DNA of 43,923 nt, from the NCBI GenBank assembly GCA_028278345.1, contig JANQEL010000227.1, positions 1 through 43,923 on the forward strand. Reading direction: 5' to 3'. Made by a program: the position numbers and the translations under genes. Position 1 is the first letter of the stretch. Each line of letters starts with the position of its first letter. The DNA is from Myxococcota bacterium (GTDB lineage: Bacteria; Myxococcota_A; UBA9160; UBA4427). Below the pieces are notes generated by a model. That model was not told the origin of the DNA. It searched no databases and saw only the letters and a program-made list of their open reading frames with translations. Of this stretch, positions 1 to 7,421 are shown piece by piece.

Positions 1-318
1 CGGGTCGACAACCAGATCAAGATCCAGGGCTACCGCGTCGAGCTCGGCGAGATCGAAATGGTGATGCGGGAAGAGGCCGGGGTCGATACCGCGATCGCAA
101 TCGGCTGGCCCGAGACCTCCGCCGGCGCCGACGGCGTCGTGGTCTTCATCGCCGATTCGAACGTCGACACCGCCGCAGCGCTGGGCCGCGCAAAAGAACG
201 CTTGCCAAACTACATGGCACCGCGCAGCATCGAGACCGTCCGCGACTTCCCCCTCAACGCGAACGGCAAGGTGGACCGAAACGCGCTGCGCGAGATCTTG
301 CGAAACGCAGCCAGGTAG
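1..318 (+). CDS. Stand-alone NRPS-type adenylation (AMP-binding) enzyme, C-terminal part
   Basis: This is the last 105 residues of an acyl/aminoacyl-adenylating enzyme; its start lies outside the window. The open frame begins at base 1 with RVDNQIKIQGYRVELGEIE, which matches the A8 hinge motif of NRPS adenylation domains. It continues to PLNANGKVDRNAL, the A10 motif with the conserved catalytic lysine. The protein stops 9 residues after A10, so no carrier-protein or condensation domain follows. It is therefore a free-standing activating enzyme, as in DltA-like or exosortase-associated ligase proteins, rather than a module of a long synthetase. The next gene starts 31 bp downstream on the same strand and encodes an exosortase-like membrane protein, so a surface-polymer or protein-sorting cluster may lie upstream. 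The substrate cannot be read because the specificity pocket is not in the window. Confidence 0.88.
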   Translation, partial: RVDNQIKIQGYRVELGEIEMVMREEAGVDTAIAIGWPETSAGADGVVVFIADSNVDTAAALGRAKERLPNYMAPRSIETVRDFPLNANGKVDRNALREILRNAAR

Positions 319-349
319 CTTCCGCCTCCACAGCCAGGCAGGGCACGAC

Positions 350-1168
350 GTGGCGAGCGTTTCGACCAGATTGCAGCGGCCGAGCGAGGGGATGGGCATC
401 ACCGATGTCGTGCTCCCGATCGCGCTGCTCGCGGCGTTCTCGGTTTCGATCGTCGATCTCGTCCAGCACTGGCTTGCGAACCCGTGGACGCGCTACTCGC
501 TCGTGTTCATTCCCCTCGTCGTGTGGATCGCGCGGCACGAGGACTACAAGCGAAGACACCCGCGCCTCGGAGCGCTGCTGATCGTCGCCGCGGTGTCGAC
601 CCAGCTCTTCTCCGTGATGGCCGACACCCTCGCCCTCGCGCGCCCGGCGTTGGTCGTCGCCATGATCGGCTTCCTGATCAACCGCGGCTTCGCGTCGAAA
701 CGCTGCGCGCTGCTCTCGGTCTTCATCGTGCCGATTCCGTATTCCCTCGCGAAGGAAGTGGGCGGTGTCGCGATCGCCGAAGCGTGGATGGGTTACGTCG
801 CCGAGATGCTCGGGATCGCGCATACGTTGATCGTGCACGTGTTCACGACCAGCGGGAGCGAACCTGCGGGGCTCGAAATCTCCGCAACCTTCGGCGGCGT
901 TCCCCTGCTCACCCTCGCCGTCGGCCTCGCGGGCTATTGGGGGCTGCGTCTGCGCAAGTCCCTCGCACAGACGGGCGAGCGGCTGTTGCGCTGGGTGGCG
1001 GTGTTGATCCCGCTGCAGTTCGCGGCACTCGCCCTCGCGGTCGTCGTGCTCGATCGCGTCGGCCCGGGAGCCGCCACAGTCTTGCTCGATCGCCTCGTCT
1101 GGTTCGGCACGGCACTCGTCATCGTCTTCACGACCGAGCGCGCAGCTGCTAACAACGCTCCGGGGTAG
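350..1168 (+). CDS. Exosortase/archaeosortase-like multipass membrane protein lacking the catalytic Cys
   Basis: This is a 272-aa polytopic membrane protein with roughly seven hydrophobic segments (about residues 20-40, 45-61, 73-90, 97-112, 117-133, 182-200 and 213-235). The order of features resembles exosortases: IVPIPYSL near 126-133 sits where exosortases have a P-L-P-Y type loop, followed by an amphipathic stretch and a G-L-E-I strand at 174-177. Exosortases then carry the catalytic A-C-S-G-L-R motif. Here the segment reads SATFGGVPLL, with no Cys and no Arg. The only Cys in the protein is C119, on a different loop. It could be an inactive or repurposed exosortase-fold protein, or an unrelated membrane protein. 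The GTG at 350 is used; an ATG at 391 would shorten it by 13 residues. It follows an adenylation enzyme. Confidence 0.5.
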   Translation: MASVSTRLQRPSEGMGITDVVLPIALLAAFSVSIVDLVQHWLANPWTRYSLVFIPLVVWIARHEDYKRRHPRLGALLIVAAVSTQLFSVMADTLALARPALVVAMIGFLINRGFASKRCALLSVFIVPIPYSLAKEVGGVAIAEAWMGYVAEMLGIAHTLIVHVFTTSGSEPAGLEISATFGGVPLLTLAVGLAGYWGLRLRKSLAQTGERLLRWVAVLIPLQFAALALAVVVLDRVGPGAATVLLDRLVWFGTALVIVFTTERAAANNAPG

Positions 1169-1172
1169 TTGC

Positions 1173-1904
1173 ATGTCCGAGCGCGAAAAACACGAAGATC
1201 GACTGGCCCGCTGGGCGAAGTCGGGCAATCACGGTGACGAGCCTGTGAACGCGGCCACGGTGATCCTGCTGCGCGACACCGACGGCGACGGCGATCTCGA
1301 GACCCTGATGCTGCGGCGCAACTCGAAGATCGCCTTCGGCGGCATGTGGGTCTTCCCGGGTGGGCGCGTCGACGAAGCCGACTACGAGGGCCTGGTCGAG
1401 GACGACGAGTTCGGCGCCGCACGACGCGCTGCCGTGCGCGAGGCCCACGAGGAATCGGGCCTCGAGATCGCGGAGGCCGACCTCGCCGCGCTCTCGCACT
1501 GGACGCCACCGCCCATCACTCCGCGACGCTTCCTCACCTGGTTCTTCGTCGCCGAGGCACCGGAGACCGATGTGGTGATCGACATGGGTGAGATCGAGGA
1601 CCACGAATGGCTGAGCGTCAGCGAAGCCCTCGCGCGCCGCGACGCAGGCGAGATCGAGCTCGCGCCGCCGACCTTCGTGACGCTCCAGTGGCTGGCCGCC
1701 CACCGCTCGGTCTCCGACGCCGTCGAAGACGCGCGCAACCGCGAGCCCGAATTCTTCGCCACCCACATCGCGGTGAGCGACGAGGGTCCCGTTGCGCTCT
1801 GGCAGGGTGACGCCGGCTACGACGCGACCGACGCCGACATCCCGGGCGCGCGACACCGCCTTTCGATGCGCAAGAGCGGTTGGCGCTACGAACGCAGCGA
1901 CTGA
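1173..1904 (+). CDS. Nudix hydrolase, NUDT19-like
   Basis: This 243-aa protein carries a Nudix fold, the family that hydrolyses nucleoside diphosphates linked to another moiety, such as CoA, ADP-ribose or dinucleotides. The Nudix box starts at FPGGRVDEAD (61-70) and ends at AVREAHEESGLE (87-98), so the metal-binding REXXEE core is R89, E90, E93 and E94. Between the glycine pair and REXXEE there are more residues than in the minimal 23-residue box, which is typical of the NUDT19/CoA-diphosphatase-like branch. A long C-terminal region (about 150-243) also fits that branch. The ATG is 4 bp after the previous stop, so it is probably co-transcribed with the membrane protein before it. The substrate is not predictable from sequence. 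Confidence 0.85.
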   Translation: MSEREKHEDRLARWAKSGNHGDEPVNAATVILLRDTDGDGDLETLMLRRNSKIAFGGMWVFPGGRVDEADYEGLVEDDEFGAARRAAVREAHEESGLEIAEADLAALSHWTPPPITPRRFLTWFFVAEAPETDVVIDMGEIEDHEWLSVSEALARRDAGEIELAPPTFVTLQWLAAHRSVSDAVEDARNREPEFFATHIAVSDEGPVALWQGDAGYDATDADIPGARHRLSMRKSGWRYERSD

Positions 1905-1940
1905 TAGCAAGGCACCGCAGCGCCATCAGAAGCCGAGCCG

Positions 1941-2816
1941 TCAGAGATAGAGGCCGACCCCTTCACCGGGTTTGACCGTCGGCACGGGTGCCGCGGTGCG
2001 TCCCGCAATGACCTCCTGATACGTCGCTCCGCCGAACATCTGCTTCAGGCGATCGTCCCACTCGTCGGCCGTGGTGGCGACGACCTGGATGGCCGTCCGC
2101 AGTTCTTCCTCGCGGAACTGTTCGCCGAGCAGGGTTTCGTCGACCCAGATCGATCGGTGCGGGGCGTCGAGGGCGAAGCGTCCGAACATCAGGCCGAAGT
2201 TGAGCCGCGCAAGGAAGAGCCCGAGCTCGGGCGTGACCTCGATGCCCACGTTCGTGATCGCCACGATGCGGATGATGATCTGCCCGTCGGGCGTCGCGCG
2301 CGGCGCCACGTTGATGAAGACCTCGCCGATCGGCAGCACGTAGTCGCCGGCTTCGTCCTGCTCGGGGGCCTTGCCGATGACGTCGGCGACGATCTCTTCG
2401 ATGCGCCTGCGCGCGACGGCGAGCTTCTTCTGGGCCTCGTGTTCGAGGCGGTGGCTGCCGTGGCGAATGTCGACGTTGGCGTCGGGCTTCTCTTCGAAGA
2501 CGGAGGTGAGGAGTTCCTGCACCAGTGTGACGGCTTCTTCGGCGTCGGCGACCTTGCGCGACCAGGGCAATCGCGAATCGGTCGGGTCCTCGTTCTCGAA
2601 CTGGCGTTCGCGAAGGCGAGAGCACACGCGCGGATCGAGGTGCGGCAGCGCCGGCGGGCGGCCGGGGATGCGCACCTCCAGCCCGGTCTTGGGCACACAG
2701 GTGACTTCGACCGCGTGAAGGGGGTTCTCGCTCGGCGAAATGCCGATGAAGCCGTGGGGTTCGAGGGCTTCGACCTCGGCCAGCAGGAAAGCCTTGGCGG
2801 CGGCGGGGGTGGTCAC
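1941..2816 (-). CDS. YbjN/CesT-like (TY-Chap) peptide-binding chaperone-type protein
   Basis: This 291-aa protein resembles the two-domain type III secretion chaperone-like/YbjN (TY-Chap) families. An N-terminal alpha/beta half (about 1-130) is followed by a second half (about 131-290) with the YbjN-style pattern of a strand-rich core, an F-x-N-V segment and a helix near E-L-G-L-F-L-A-R-L-N. The assignment rests on overall pattern only and is moderate. The start chosen is the GTG at 2816, because it overlaps the carbamate kinase stop as GTGA and is preceded by GAAGGAGAA. A longer frame reaching 2858 has no such support. It is the last gene of the cpgS-arcC operon, so translational coupling to arcC is likely. 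No secretion system is visible nearby, and the client or partner is unknown. Confidence 0.6.
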   Translation of the reverse strand: MTTPAAAKAFLLAEVEALEPHGFIGISPSENPLHAVEVTCVPKTGLEVRIPGRPPALPHLDPRVCSRLRERQFENEDPTDSRLPWSRKVADAEEAVTLVQELLTSVFEEKPDANVDIRHGSHRLEHEAQKKLAVARRRIEEIVADVIGKAPEQDEAGDYVLPIGEVFINVAPRATPDGQIIIRIVAITNVGIEVTPELGLFLARLNFGLMFGRFALDAPHRSIWVDETLLGEQFREEELRTAIQVVATTADEWDDRLKQMFGGATYQEVIAGRTAAPVPTVKPGEGVGLYL

Positions 2817-3691
2817 GGGGATTCTCCTTCGGGTTCGCGCCGAAGCGGGTCGGCGCATACGGTCGTTCCGGCTTTGCCATAGAGCATGTCACAGGCGCTC
2901 TCGAGTGCGCCGATCACGGCGAGTTGGCCCGTCGATTCTGCGAAACGACATGCCGCCGCGACCTTGGGGGCCATCGAACCCGCTTCCAGAGGCATCTCGC
3001 GAAGGGCCTCGACGCTGGCGCGTTCGATCGGCTGCTGGGCGGTGGGCCAATCGGCAAAGACGGCGGGTTGGTCGGTGAGGAGCAACAGGGCGTCGGCCCC
3101 GATCGCTTCGGCCAGCAGCTGCGAGGTAAAATCCTTGTCCACGACGGCTTCGACGCCGCGAAGTTCGCCGCCCCCGTCGCGCGCGACGGGGATCCCACCT
3201 CCACCCGCGCAGACGAGCACGACATTCGCTTCGACCAGCTTCCGAATCGACGTCAGTTCCAGGATGCGAATCGGCTTCGGCGATGCGACGCGTCGCCGCT
3301 TGCCATCGGCCGTCGCCGGGCCGATCGGCTTGTCGGGTGCGCGAAAGGCGGGGTCTTCGAGGGAGACCTCCACCTGGGTGAGCAGGGTCGCGATCTCCCG
3401 CTCCGGCAGGCGACGGCGGAGTTCGCTTTCGAGCAGGTAGCCGATCATCCCGTCGCTCTCGGCCCCGAGCACGTCGAGAGGCGTGCTCGGAAGCGAGGGG
3501 TCGGCGTTCTGCTGTGCTGCGAGCAGACCCACCTGCGGGCCATTGCCGTGGGTCACGACCACGTCGTGTTCGCGCGCGATCGCGGTGATGGCGTCCACCG
3601 CCTTCTCCACCTGCGCGCGCTGGGTCGCGATGTCGAGGGGCGCTCCGGGCGGCGCGATCGCATGACCTCCGAGGGCGATGACGACCAACAT
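2813..3691 (-). CDS. arcC: Carbamate kinase
   Basis: This enzyme interconverts carbamoyl phosphate plus ADP and carbamate plus ATP; in fermenters it makes ATP at the end of arginine, agmatine or purine breakdown. The 292-aa length is slightly short of the usual 300-315. Family motifs are intact: HGNGPQVG (48-55) for the carbamate/phosphate site, CAGGGG (161-166), VDKD (184-187) and GSMAPKV (238-244), which contributes the nucleotide-site lysine. It begins 2 bp after the cpgS stop and its own stop overlaps the start of the next gene (GTGA), so the three form one operon. No arginine deiminase, ornithine carbamoyltransferase or purine-degradation gene lies in the window, so the source of carbamoyl phosphate is open. 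Confidence 0.93.
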   Translation of the reverse strand: MLVVIALGGHAIAPPGAPLDIATQRAQVEKAVDAITAIAREHDVVVTHGNGPQVGLLAAQQNADPSLPSTPLDVLGAESDGMIGYLLESELRRRLPEREIATLLTQVEVSLEDPAFRAPDKPIGPATADGKRRRVASPKPIRILELTSIRKLVEANVVLVCAGGGGIPVARDGGGELRGVEAVVDKDFTSQLLAEAIGADALLLLTDQPAVFADWPTAQQPIERASVEALREMPLEAGSMAPKVAAACRFAESTGQLAVIGALESACDMLYGKAGTTVCADPLRREPEGESP

Positions 3692-3692
3692 G

Positions 3693-5078
3693 TCAGTTCC
3701 CCGCCGTGCGTCGCGGCTCGAGTGTCGAGACGAAACGATCGATCACATCGCCCAGCCCGGGCTTCGAATCTTCTTCGAAGCGGTAGCGGGCGCGCACCAC
3801 CGGTCGATCGATCTCGAGTAGCGCTGCGAGATCGATCGGGGTTCCGGCGACGATCACCTCGGCGTCGCTCTTGACGATCGTCTCGCGCAACGCGCTGAGT
3901 TGTTCGGCGCCATAACCCATCGCGGGGAGCACGCGTTCGATGTGACGGTGCTGTCGAAACACCGCCGCGATCTCCGGGGTGGCCGACGCGCGCGGGTCGA
4001 CGAACTCGCGGGCCCCCGCCTCGACCGCCGCTACCCAGCCCGCACCGTACGGCATGCCACCGTGCGAAATCGTCGGCCCGTCTTCGACGACCAGCACCCT
4101 GCGTCCGCGCACCGCTTCCGCGTCGTCGAGCCGAACCGGCGAACGCGCGCGAAGCAGCTCGGCCCGCGGGTTGATGCGACTCGCGAGATCGCTCGCCAGC
4201 TGCACTGCCGCAGGGGAGGCCGCATCGACCTTGTTCACCACGATCACGTCCGCCATGCGCAGACACGCCTCGCCGGGGTGATGGGTGTCGACCTGGTCCG
4301 GGCGGAGCGCATCGACCAGGACGATGTGGAGATCGGGACGAAAGAAGGGGTAGTCGTTGTTGCCCCCATCCCAGACGATCACCTCCGCTTCGGCTTCGGC
4401 GCGTTCGAGGATCTCCGCATAGTCGACCCCGGCGAAGATCGGCGCGCCCATCTCGACATAGGGTTCGTACTCTTCGCGCTCCTCGATCGTGCAATCCGCC
4501 GCACCGAGGTCTTCGCGACTCGCGAAGCGTTGCGCGCGCTGGGCGGCGAGATCGCCATAGGGCATCGGGTGACGAACGGCAGCGGCCGCGATTCCGCCTT
4601 CGCGCAGGCGTCGCGTGATCCAGCGCGCGATCTGCGACTTACCACACCCGGTGCGCACGGCGCTCACTGCGATCACCGGACGCTGTGCTGCGAGCATCGT
4701 GTGCTCGGGCCCGAGTACGGTGAAGTCCGCGCCGGCGGCGAGTGCGCGCGACGCAGCGTGCATCACCTCGGCGTGGGTCACGTCGCTATAGGAGAACACC
4801 ACGCGATCGATGGCGTGTTGGCGACACAGCGCTTCGAGCCGCTCCTCCGGTTCGATCGGGATGCCCTCGGGATACCGTGGGCCTGCAAGGTCGGCGGGAT
4901 AGCGGCGCCCTGCGATGCCGGGGATCTGGTTCGCCGTGAAGGCCACCACGCGCACCGACTCATCGGCGCGGTAGCGCGTGTTGAAGTTGTGGAAGTCGCG
5001 TCCGGCCGCGCCCATGATGAGCACTCGCTCGAGCGGCTCCTCACGAGGGGGCCCGCGCTCTTCACCGTGGCGCGTCAC
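3693..5078 (-). CDS. cpgS: Cyclic 2,3-diphosphoglycerate synthetase homologue
   Basis: This 461-aa protein belongs to the cyclic 2,3-diphosphoglycerate synthetase family, close to the family's usual length of about 460. In thermophilic methanogens the enzyme closes 2,3-diphosphoglycerate into a cyclic anhydride using ATP. An N-terminal Rossmann-like part begins MGAAGRDFHNFNTRYR (22-37). A P-loop follows at VRTGCGKSQ (141-149, with K147 and S148), then VWDGGNNDYPF (235-245), and a GTPase-like NKVD (282-285). Bacterial homologues are commonly found beside carbamate kinase, as here, and their true product in mesophiles is not established. It is the first gene of the cpgS-arcC-YbjN-like operon, 42 bp after a DksA-type gene. 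The ATG at 5078 is used; residues 1-17 look unconserved, so a slightly later start is possible. Confidence 0.85.
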   Translation of the reverse strand: MTRHGEERGPPREEPLERVLIMGAAGRDFHNFNTRYRADESVRVVAFTANQIPGIAGRRYPADLAGPRYPEGIPIEPEERLEALCRQHAIDRVVFSYSDVTHAEVMHAASRALAAGADFTVLGPEHTMLAAQRPVIAVSAVRTGCGKSQIARWITRRLREGGIAAAAVRHPMPYGDLAAQRAQRFASREDLGAADCTIEEREEYEPYVEMGAPIFAGVDYAEILERAEAEAEVIVWDGGNNDYPFFRPDLHIVLVDALRPDQVDTHHPGEACLRMADVIVVNKVDAASPAAVQLASDLASRINPRAELLRARSPVRLDDAEAVRGRRVLVVEDGPTISHGGMPYGAGWVAAVEAGAREFVDPRASATPEIAAVFRQHRHIERVLPAMGYGAEQLSALRETIVKSDAEVIVAGTPIDLAALLEIDRPVVRARYRFEEDSKPGLGDVIDRFVSTLEPRRTAGN

Positions 5079-5120
5079 GGTCCGGGACCTCCTCCGGGCC
5101 AGCCGCGAAGCGGAGGCGCG

Positions 5121-5483
5121 CTACTGGCGCGCCTGCGCCTGGCGCTCCTGGGCCTGAGCGCACTCGATGCAGAGGGTCGCGGACGGGTCGGCCTCCATGC
5201 GCGCGGGATTGATCTCCTCCTCGCACGCATCGCAGGTGCCGAAACGCCCGGATTCGGCTCGCGCGATCGCGGCGCGCACCGCGGCGAGTTCGCTGCGCTC
5301 CACACCGTCGAGGGCGTCGAGCACCTCGTCGTTTTCGCGCTCGGTCGCCTGCTCGGGGAAGGAGGGGTCGTGGGCCTTGCGGCGATCCTTCTGCACGGCC
5401 TTCACGCGCCGGGCCAGTTCGACCTCACGCGCCTTCAAACCCTCGATGATCTTCGCCAGCTGCTGCTGATCCGGGGTCGCCAT
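5121..5483 (-). CDS. DksA/TraR-family C4 zinc finger protein
   Basis: This 120-aa protein has the DksA/TraR layout: an N-terminal helical hairpin (about 1-75) and a C-terminal C4 zinc finger with C84, C87, C105 and C108. DksA proteins enter the RNA polymerase secondary channel and act with ppGpp. The coiled-coil tip, around HDPSFPEQATERENDEV (39-55), carries acidic residues but not the exact D-x-x-D-x-A of E. coli DksA, so it may belong to the shorter YbiI/DksA-like group with a different role. The start is well defined by GGAGGAA 5 bp upstream of the ATG at 5483. It precedes the cpgS operon on the same strand with a 42-bp gap, so co-transcription is possible. Confidence 0.85.
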   Translation of the reverse strand: MATPDQQQLAKIIEGLKAREVELARRVKAVQKDRRKAHDPSFPEQATERENDEVLDALDGVERSELAAVRAAIARAESGRFGTCDACEEEINPARMEADPSATLCIECAQAQERQAQARQ

Positions 5484-5721
5484 CGCGATTCCTCCTTCGA
5501 TGAACCATCCGGGTGGATTGCAGTTTCCGTACCACGCGCCAAATGCGCCTAAACCCTTCTCGTGCCACCAGCGTCAGAGGGTACAGGGTCGATGCGCCTC
5601 AATCTCGGGGCGCAGTGGGCCAAACGGAACACGAGCGCGCGATTCTCGCCGCAGATCGCGTTTGATCTATCCTCGCCTGCCCGATCGGGCGCGCCCCGGA
5701 AGAGAGACGAACCAACCCCCG

Positions 5722-6465
5722 ATGGATGACTCCCCCTCTGCGTGGCAGAAGGCTCGCAAGCCCGTTCTGACGCTCTCGATCGTCGTCGGCGTGCTGTTCG
5801 CCGCGCGCACGCTGCGCGAACAGATCGGCCTCGAGCTCACCGCCGATTCGATCCAGCAGACCGTGAACGACCTCGGAATCCTCGCGCCCATCGGCTACGT
5901 GCTGCTCACCATGTTCCGGCAGGTGCTCGCCCTGCCCTCGATGCTGGTGCTGACTTCGGGCGGGCTGCTCTTCGGCGCGCCGATGGGCACGCTGCTCGGC
6001 GGCATCGGGATCACGCTGAACGCCCTCACCCTCTACGTGGTCGCGCGGATGGCCGGGCGCGATTGGGTGCTGCCGAAGCTCCACGCGCGCTGGCCCGACT
6101 TCGAGAAGCGTTCGAAGACCGCGGGCCCCTGGGTGATCGCGCTCATGACGGGCCACCCGATGGGTGTGCTGACGCCCTTCCATTTCGCGGCCGGGGTGAC
6201 GGGGATCGCCGCCCACACCTTTCTCATCGCCGTCGGGCCGGCGGGGATCTTCCGCGCCGCCTGTTACTCCTTCCTCGGCGCCAACCTGCTCGATCCCGGC
6301 TCGGCCGGGCTTTGGATCGCTTCGGGAATCCTCCTCGCGGCCGCCATCGTTCCGCTGCTCCATCCCGGCCTGCGTGCCCGACTGCTGAAGGGAGCCAACG
6401 GCGGAAGCCGCGCGAGCATGGGTGCAAAAGAAAGCGGCGACCCGGAAACCGGATCGCCGCCCTGA
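5722..6465 (+). CDS. TVP38/TMEM64-family membrane protein
   Basis: This 247-aa polytopic inner-membrane protein is of the TVP38/TMEM64 (VTT/SNARE-associated, DedA-like) type. Hydrophobic segments lie near residues 14-30, 50-68, 75-105, 138-155, 160-180 and 195-220. The central hallmark is visible as MLVLTSGGLLFGAPMGTLLG followed by an aromatic-poor helix, and a second glycine-rich half-helix near HFAAGVTGI. These proteins are linked to lipid scrambling and membrane homeostasis, but bacterial roles are mostly unknown. The ATG at 5722 is chosen because the sequence upstream in the same frame (from 5500) looks non-coding. The last codons overlap a hairpin that serves as terminator for the convergent cold-shock gene. 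Confidence 0.82.
   Translation: MDDSPSAWQKARKPVLTLSIVVGVLFAARTLREQIGLELTADSIQQTVNDLGILAPIGYVLLTMFRQVLALPSMLVLTSGGLLFGAPMGTLLGGIGITLNALTLYVVARMAGRDWVLPKLHARWPDFEKRSKTAGPWVIALMTGHPMGVLTPFHFAAGVTGIAAHTFLIAVGPAGIFRAACYSFLGANLLDPGSAGLWIASGILLAAAIVPLLHPGLRARLLKGANGGSRASMGAKESGDPETGSPP
6426..6460 (-). terminator. Intrinsic terminator of the cold-shock gene
   Basis: On the minus strand a 12-bp stem (GCGGCGA, one mismatch, CCGG) with a TTT loop spans 6460-6434 and is followed by TTTCTTTT (6433-6426). It lies 24 bp after the cold-shock stop. The hairpin bases are also codons of the convergent TVP38 gene, whose stop is at 6463-6465. On the plus strand no T-run follows, so the element works in one direction only. 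Confidence 0.85.
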
Positions 6466-6484
6466 ATCGCGAACAAAAGCAGGT

Positions 6485-6688
6485 TTACTGCGGTTGAACG
6501 CTCGTGGCCTCCGGGCCCTTGCGGCCTTCGCCCGGTTCGAAGGTCACCTTCTGACCTTCAGAGAGGGACTTGAAGCCGTCGCCCACGATGTTGGAGTAAT
6601 GAACGAAAAGGTCCTTGCTGCCGTCATCGGGAGTGATGAAGCCATAACCCTTTTCGTCGTTGAACCACTTAACCGTACCACCTGCCAT
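6485..6688 (-). CDS. cspA: Cold-shock domain protein
   Basis: This 67-aa single cold-shock domain binds single-stranded RNA/DNA and acts as an RNA chaperone. The RNP1 motif KGYGFI (residues 13-18) and RNP2-type LFVHYS (about 31-36) are present, with the usual GTVKWFN start and an EGRKGPEA end. Length equals typical CspA proteins (65-70 aa). The start at 6688 is fixed by homology; a longer in-frame extension to 6832 would add 48 residues not found in the family. A weak GGAG lies about 10 bp upstream. The 280-bp gap to the divergent GFA gene leaves room for the long 5' leader usual for csp mRNAs, though I cannot identify a cold box. Confidence 0.96.
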   Translation of the reverse strand: MAGGTVKWFNDEKGYGFITPDDGSKDLFVHYSNIVGDGFKSLSEGQKVTFEPGEGRKGPEATSVQPQ

Positions 6689-6967
6689 TCTGTGTCTTCT
6701 CCACCCTTCCTGCGACGCGCGCCTCTTGCGAAGCACTTGCGACACCGGATGGGTTGTTTCGATATTGCGATCTTGAAACGCGTATCGTTTGTTGTTCATA
6801 CACACGACGCTTGACCCAGAGCCCGACGTCATGTGGCCGCGAATTTCCGCGACCCGGAAGACTCTACCCTACGAGCGTCCTTTGCCAAACGCGCATGCCA
6901 TGACCCCGCGAGAAACCCGCAGGTTCCGGTCATGCCAACCGTGCGCGTTTCGATTCGGAGAAAAGCC

Positions 6968-7417
6968 ATGATCGAGGGAAGCTGCCTCTGCGGTGCCGTT
7001 GCTTTCGAGATCGACGGCCCCCTCAGCCCGATCCAGTATTGCCATGCGGCGCGTTGCCGCAAGGCGTCGGGTTCGGCTTTCGGCACCGAGTGTGCGGCGC
7101 GGGCGGCTGACTTCCGGTTCACCCGCGGCGAAGAAAACCTGAGCGTTTACGAAGCACCGCTGCTGAACGAGCCACCCGCCTACAAGCGGCGCTTCTGTCG
7201 CACCTGCGGATCCCCCATGCCGGTGGAAATGGGAAATGCGCCCTGGGTGGTGATCCAGGCCGGGGTGATCGACAGCAGCGTCGACGCACGCGTGTTTCGC
7301 CACATCTTCACCGGCCAGCGCGCAGGCTGGTTCGAGATCCACGACGAGCTGCGTCAGTTCGAAGCGCGGCCGCCTCCGGAAGGTCGCCTGCCGAGCGACG
7401 AAGACATGCAGGGCTGA
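6968..7417 (+). CDS. GFA-family (Mss4-like) zinc protein, first copy
   Basis: This 149-aa protein belongs to the glutathione-dependent formaldehyde-activating (GFA/CENP-V) family, with a zinc-binding Mss4-like beta fold. It shows CLCG near the N-terminus (C6, C8) and FCRTCGSP (C77, C80). The central motif, normally C-H-C-x-x-C-R, reads CHAARCR here (C25, A27, C30), so one usual zinc ligand is replaced by Ala. Most family members are not true formaldehyde enzymes, and the function is unknown. The start at 6968 begins MIEGSCLCG as in the family; the frame is open upstream to 6833 but that part is unsupported. A paralogue with an intact CHC motif lies at 30320-30757. Confidence 0.85.
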   Translation: MIEGSCLCGAVAFEIDGPLSPIQYCHAARCRKASGSAFGTECAARAADFRFTRGEENLSVYEAPLLNEPPAYKRRFCRTCGSPMPVEMGNAPWVVIQAGVIDSSVDARVFRHIFTGQRAGWFEIHDELRQFEARPPPEGRLPSDEDMQG

Positions 7418-7421
7418 TCGA

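Noticed and set aside
3900..5552. A 550-codon open frame on the plus strand opposite cpgS and the DksA-like gene.
   Set aside because: It is antisense to three genes with clear family motifs, and its residues are His/Arg/Asp-rich as expected for a GC-rich shadow frame.
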